Made by a program: the position numbers and the translations under genes. A stretch of DNA of 17,187 bases from an uncultured Bacillota bacterium (GTDB lineage: Bacteria > Bacillota > Clostridia > Tissierellales > Tepidimicrobiaceae), in NCBI GenBank assembly GCA_937967955.1, contig CALBUB010000051.1:1-17187 (forward strand), in the 5' to 3' direction. The notes under the pieces are model-generated. The model had not been told where the DNA came from and ran no database searches. It saw nothing but the letters and a program-made list of their open reading frames with translations. Each line of letters starts with the position of its first letter. Within the stretch, counting starts at the first letter, position 1. Below are positions 14,246 to 17,187 of the stretch, one piece after another.

Positions 14246-14264
14246 AAGGGGGCTAACCCCCCTT
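14246..14264 (-). promoter_or_regulatory. GC-rich intra-operon hairpin
   Basis: AAGGGGG and CCCCCTT pair as a 7-bp stem around GTTAG in the transcript, 10 bases after the first gene's stop and about 40 before the second gene. The tail is only TTTAAAT, so it may be a leaky terminator or an RNA-end stabiliser that raises the first gene's share of product. Confidence 0.55.
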
Positions 14265-14273
14265 GTGACTTTC

Positions 14274-14429
14274 TTATAAGTCAATTAGATCATCATCAAA
14301 TTGTGCTGCAATACCTAGTTGAGCCTCTATTACGCTAGCTACTTGTGCTGCAATTATTGTTAGTACTTGTAGTTGGATTTGGGTTACAGTCTTTTGATTA
14401 ACTATAGATGCGTAAATTCTGTCTGCCAC
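14274..14429 (-). CDS. 51-aa amphipathic leader protein, first gene of the small-protein operon
   Basis: Unrecognised. It starts at GTG (14429) with a near-perfect AGGAGGTG and 7-base spacing, the strongest ribosome-binding site in the operon. The sequence is MADRIYASIVNQKTVTQIQL, then QVLTIIAAQVASVIEAQLGI and AAQFDDDLIDL. Residues 8-22 share SIVNQ...T-x-I-x-L with the end of the third gene's product. Residues 16-43 are rich in Gln, Ala, Ile and Val, either a strand pair or a moderately hydrophobic helix with Gln on one face, and the C-terminus is strongly acidic. No signal sequence. Being first, with a strong site and a following hairpin, it is likely the most abundant product. Confidence 0.76.
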   Translation of the reverse strand: MADRIYASIVNQKTVTQIQLQVLTIIAAQVASVIEAQLGIAAQFDDDLIDL

Positions 14430-14460
14430 TTAATTTCACCTCCTGTCCTTGTCCTACTAC

Positions 14461-14480
14461 ATCATATGCATATACATGAT
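14461..14480. promoter_or_regulatory. Imperfect dyad upstream of the small-protein operon
   Basis: ATCATATGCATATACATGAT is an imperfect palindrome (7 of 10 positions symmetrical) in the 100-base gap that must hold the operon promoter. It could be an operator. I find neither a clear sigma-A pair nor a sigma-54 -24/-12 element in this gap. Confidence 0.3.
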
Positions 14481-14529
14481 TAATGCTACAAATATTAATA
14501 AATTTTTTGTACAAGCCTATAAGAAAAAT

Positions 14530-14562
14530 AAAAAGCCCTCAATTCCAAATTGAGAGCTTTTT
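14530..14562 (-). terminator. Terminator after the sigma-54 activator gene
   Basis: On the minus strand AAAAAGCTCTCAATT and AATTGAGGGCTTTTT pair over 15 positions (one G-U) around TGG, followed by ATTTTTCTT. It overlaps the activator's stop codon and separates that transcript from the small-gene operon. Confidence 0.88.
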
Positions 14563-15544
14563 AAGTGTGAAGCCCGTATTCTTTTAATTTATTATATAGA
14601 GTTTTCCTTTCTATGCCTAAAATATCAGCGGCTTTACTTTTATTTCCTCCTACATGGTTTAAAGTATAAACAATCAATATTTTTTCATATTCCTTTAATG
14701 TTATACCAGTTTTACCCCTTAGCTGTGGAAAATCATATTCACCTTTTACTTCTGCAGGCAAATATTCCTTAGTCAATATTTCCTCATCCTTTTTAGCTAA
14801 AACTACTGATCTTTCCATAACGTTTTTTAATTCTCTTACATTCCCCCTCCAGGGATAATTGATGAGTATTTGCATTGTCTCCAAATCTATTTTACTTAAT
14901 TTTTTATTATAGTATTGGGAAAATTCTTTTAAAAAAGATGTAGCTAAAGGGATTATATCTTCTTTTCTTTCCCTTAAAGGAGGGATCTCTATATTTATCA
15001 CATTGATCCTATAATAAAGATCCTCTCTAAAATTGCCTTTTTGTAGTTCTTCAAATAGATTCTTGTTAGTTGCCACAATAACCCTTACATCTAAATCAAT
15101 TATATGATTTGAGCCGATTCTCTCCAACTGCCTTTCTTGTAATACTCTTAAAAACTTAACCTGCATATTTAAAGGCAGCTCCCCTATCTCATCTAGAAAA
15201 ACAGTTCCACCTTGGGCCTGCTCGAACTTGCCTATTTTTTTATAACTGGCACCAGTAAAAGCACCTCTTTCATGTCCAAAAAGCTCACTTTCTATTAAAT
15301 TCTCAGGTATGGCAGCACAGTTGATGACAACAAACCTTTTATCTCTACGATGGCTCTTTTTATGTATTAATTTAGCTAGCACTTCTTTTCCCACACCAGT
15401 TTCTCCTGTTAACAATACTGTTGCATCCGTTTTTGATATATCATCTATTATGGACATTATATACTTCATCTTTTCGCTGCTATATATGATCTTTTCCATT
15501 ATGGAGTCCTCTATATTTATCCCGCTTTTATCATCTTTTTTCAT
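14561..15544 (-). CDS. Sigma-54-dependent transcriptional activator lacking a sensory domain
   Basis: A bacterial enhancer-binding protein that opens sigma-54 (RpoN) promoters by ATP hydrolysis. At 327 aa it has PspF-like size. Only about 18 residues precede the AAA+ module, which has Walker A GETGVGKE (47-54), the sigma-54 loop GAFTGA (94-99), Walker B GGTVFLDEIG (112-121), and FREDLYYRINV (172-182) with the arginine fingers, then LRERKEDI. A Fis-type HTH ends the protein (about 296-322, GGNKSKAADILGIERKTLYN). There is no response-regulator, PAS, GAF, ACT or PRD input domain, so control must come from a partner protein or from expression level. GAGGG lies 7 bases before ATG. It begins 31 bases after the deacylase stop, so they are probably co-transcribed. 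Confidence 0.93.
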   Translation of the reverse strand: MKKDDKSGINIEDSIMEKIIYSSEKMKYIMSIIDDISKTDATVLLTGETGVGKEVLAKLIHKKSHRRDKRFVVINCAAIPENLIESELFGHERGAFTGASYKKIGKFEQAQGGTVFLDEIGELPLNMQVKFLRVLQERQLERIGSNHIIDLDVRVIVATNKNLFEELQKGNFREDLYYRINVINIEIPPLRERKEDIIPLATSFLKEFSQYYNKKLSKIDLETMQILINYPWRGNVRELKNVMERSVVLAKKDEEILTKEYLPAEVKGEYDFPQLRGKTGITLKEYEKILIVYTLNHVGGNKSKAADILGIERKTLYNKLKEYGLHT

Positions 15545-15575
15545 AAAATCGCCCTCTTTAAATATTGTTTTAAGA

Positions 15576-17187
15576 TCATCTTCTGAGTATGATTTCCCCT
15601 GGCAATAAGCCAGTATGTTCTCCGTCCCTTATAACTACTTGGCCATTTACTATAACCCATTTGACCCCTAGGGGATATTGATGAGGATCATCAAAGGTAG
15701 CTCTATCTATTATCTTTTCTTTATCAAATATTGTTATATCTGCCTTATAGCCTACTTCTAAAAGGCCCCTATCCTTTAAATTCATCTTTATAGCAGGTAA
15801 TAAGGTCATCTTATTTATAGCATCTTCTAAGGCTAATATCTTTTTTTCTCTCACGTACCTACCTAATATTCTTGGAAATGCACCATAATATCTGGGATGA
15901 ACTTTAACATTTTCATAATCCCCATAAGGGGCTACAGCTAGTCCATCTGTGCAAAAAATAGCCATTGATTGCTTCATCACTTCAATTAGATCCGATTCTA
16001 ACATGGCAAAAAAGATGATTTTTATTACACCCTCTTCTTCTATTAAAAGTTTGATTACAGCTTCTTGAGGCGTTAAATTTAAATCTTCTGCAATATCTTG
16101 TATATTCATGCCTTCATATTTCTTATTTTTTGGCTCCTTCATTGATACTACTCTTATCATATCCCAAGAAGAGCCAAGCATTGGATTTCCCCAATCACTA
16201 TTTAAATCAAGCATGTCTTCAATTACCTTTTTCCTAATATGGTCTTCTTTTAAATACTTAACCATCTTTTCTGGTCCTAACTGCCTAATCCAAGTAGGCA
16301 ATACATCACTAAGAACGCTTTCATAAGCCGTATAAGGATATACATCATAGTCAACATCCATACCGTCTTGCTTTGCTCTATTTATAATTCTAATAGCATC
16401 TTTAACCTTACCCCAATTTTGTGGGTGGGCTGCCTTCAAGTGAGATATCTGTAGTTTTACTCCTGCTCTTCTTCCTATTTCTAATGCTTCATTTATGGAT
16501 TCAAATAGATAGTTTCCTTCTTCCCTCATGTGGATTGCAACAATTCCACCATATTTCTTCACAACTTTAGCCATTTCCACTAGTTCATCTATAGTTGCTA
16601 AAGAATCAGGACTATTGTCTAAGCCTAAGGACATTCCAAATACACCTTTTTTAAGCTCCTCTTCCAATAGATATTTCATCTTGTCCATTTCATAAGTAGT
16701 TGGCTTTCTCTTATCAAAGCCCATAACTGCAACTCTAATGCTACCATATCCAACTAAAGAGGCTATATTTACAGCTATGCCCCTTTCCTTTAATATATTT
16801 ATAAATTCCATCTGACTCTTCCAAGTCCAATAATTAGGTTCTTTTTTGTTTTGTACATAAGAACTAGTATAAAATTTTAGATCCTCTAAGCGTTCCTTAT
16901 TGACTGGCCCTAAGGTACGGCCTCCATTTCCAACGAGTTCTGTGGTTATGCCTTGCCTGATTTTACTTTCAGCTTTAGGATTTGCATATAGAGAAAAATC
17001 AGAATGGGAGTCTATATCTATGAAGCCTGGAGAAACTATATATCCTTTAGCATCTATTATCTCACGTGCTCCACAAACAATATTAGCAGATATTTCTCTA
17101 ATATATCCATCCTTAATACCTATTTGAGCACAATAGGAAGCCTTTCCTGAGCCATCAATAATTTCTCCATTCTTTATCAATATATCG
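15576..17187 (-). CDS. N-acyl-D-amino-acid deacylase-like amidohydrolase (5' end outside window)
   Basis: Amidohydrolase-superfamily enzyme of the D-aminoacylase group, which hydrolyses N-acyl-D-amino acids to D-amino acids and a carboxylate. About 536 codons are present. The frame stays open to the edge, and its first residues read DILIKNGEIIDGSG, the usual second strand, so a TTG at 17180 is an internal Leu codon and the true start lies a few codons outside. Counting from that Leu: PGFIDIDSHSD (51-61), QGITTELVGNGG (76-87), AIHMREEG (215-222, His217), LQISHLKAAH (243-252, His247), FCTDGLAVAPYG (409-420, Asp412), and the closing GYKADITIFD. The usual His-x-His reads Asp57-x-His59, and the metal-bridging Cys of GNCG is Gly86, so metal binding or substrate may differ from characterised enzymes. 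Confidence 0.86.
   Translation of the reverse strand, partial: DILIKNGEIIDGSGKASYCAQIGIKDGYIREISANIVCGAREIIDAKGYIVSPGFIDIDSHSDFSLYANPKAESKIRQGITTELVGNGGRTLGPVNKERLEDLKFYTSSYVQNKKEPNYWTWKSQMEFINILKERGIAVNIASLVGYGSIRVAVMGFDKRKPTTYEMDKMKYLLEEELKKGVFGMSLGLDNSPDSLATIDELVEMAKVVKKYGGIVAIHMREEGNYLFESINEALEIGRRAGVKLQISHLKAAHPQNWGKVKDAIRIINRAKQDGMDVDYDVYPYTAYESVLSDVLPTWIRQLGPEKMVKYLKEDHIRKKVIEDMLDLNSDWGNPMLGSSWDMIRVVSMKEPKNKKYEGMNIQDIAEDLNLTPQEAVIKLLIEEEGVIKIIFFAMLESDLIEVMKQSMAIFCTDGLAVAPYGDYENVKVHPRYYGAFPRILGRYVREKKILALEDAINKMTLLPAIKMNLKDRGLLEVGYKADITIFDKEKIIDRATFDDPHQYPLGVKWVIVNGQVVIRDGEHTGLLPGEIILRR

Noticed and set aside
12118..14429. Prophage or phage-tail module
   Set aside because: No terminase, portal, capsid, tail, lysis or integrase gene; the products do not resemble phage structural proteins, and the flanks are ordinary chromosomal genes.
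14440..14500. Sporulation sigma-E or sigma-K promoter (CATATGAT resembles a -10)
   Set aside because: No matching -35 at the right spacing, and the -10 departs from consensus at its end; not enough to call a sporulation promoter.
14430..14530. Sigma-54 (-24/-12) promoter for the small-gene operon
   Set aside because: I read both strands for GG-N10-GC with a TGGCA context and found none, so regulation by the adjacent activator is not supported here.
15576..17180. TTG at 17180 as the true start of the deacylase
   Set aside because: The frame stays open to the edge and the preceding codons encode Asp-Ile, the usual residues before LIKNG; no ribosome-binding site can be seen.

Overview
The window is AT-rich DNA with tight Shine-Dalgarno sites, frequent GTG/TTG starts and many intrinsic terminators. 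Together with its gene families (YutG-type PgpA, parvulin foldases, an HTH-fused pseudouridine kinase, a FAD/Rieske protein) this points to a low-GC Firmicute, probably an anaerobic member of the Clostridia/Tissierellia. No genus can be named from the sequence alone. No IS element, integrase, CRISPR array or rRNA was seen.

Layout. 1-2867: a cytosolic parvulin prolyl isomerase (stop lost at the left edge) and methylglyoxal synthase on the minus strand; then a divergent membrane-anchored PrsA-like foldase, and a convergent FMN split-barrel protein across a shared terminator. 3046-5165: a pseudouridine catabolic operon (HTH-psuK, then psuG, overlapping by 4 bases) with its own promoter and terminator. 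5216-6237: a YutG/PgpA-family protein, tRNA-Val(GAC) with its own promoter and terminator, and a small unknown protein. 6374-8783: a FAD oxidoreductase with a C-terminal Rieske domain, a 70-residue two-cysteine protein, and apt starting at TTG. 8918-11979: a radical SAM protein of unknown substrate followed by a 48-base perfect palindrome, a membrane-anchored J-domain protein, and the manganese exporter mntP.

12071-14562 is the least ordinary part. Nine very small, tightly packed minus-strand genes (51-116 aa) form one operon bounded by terminators on both sides. None matches a family I recognise. Three of them share an I-N-x-[SN]-[NQ]-Q-[AS]-N motif, two of those look like paralogues, and two share an S-[IV]-V-N-Q segment followed by alternating polar and apolar residues. 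The leader gene is followed by a GC-rich hairpin, as is common when a first product is needed in excess. A small self-assembling or surface structure is one reading, but that is inference.

14561-17187: upstream of this operon lie a sigma-54 activator with no sensory domain and an N-acyl-D-amino-acid deacylase-like amidohydrolase cut by the right edge. The deacylase lacks two of the usual metal ligands. Activator and deacylase look co-transcribed. Whether the activator controls the small-gene operon is open: no -24/-12 promoter is visible in front of that operon.
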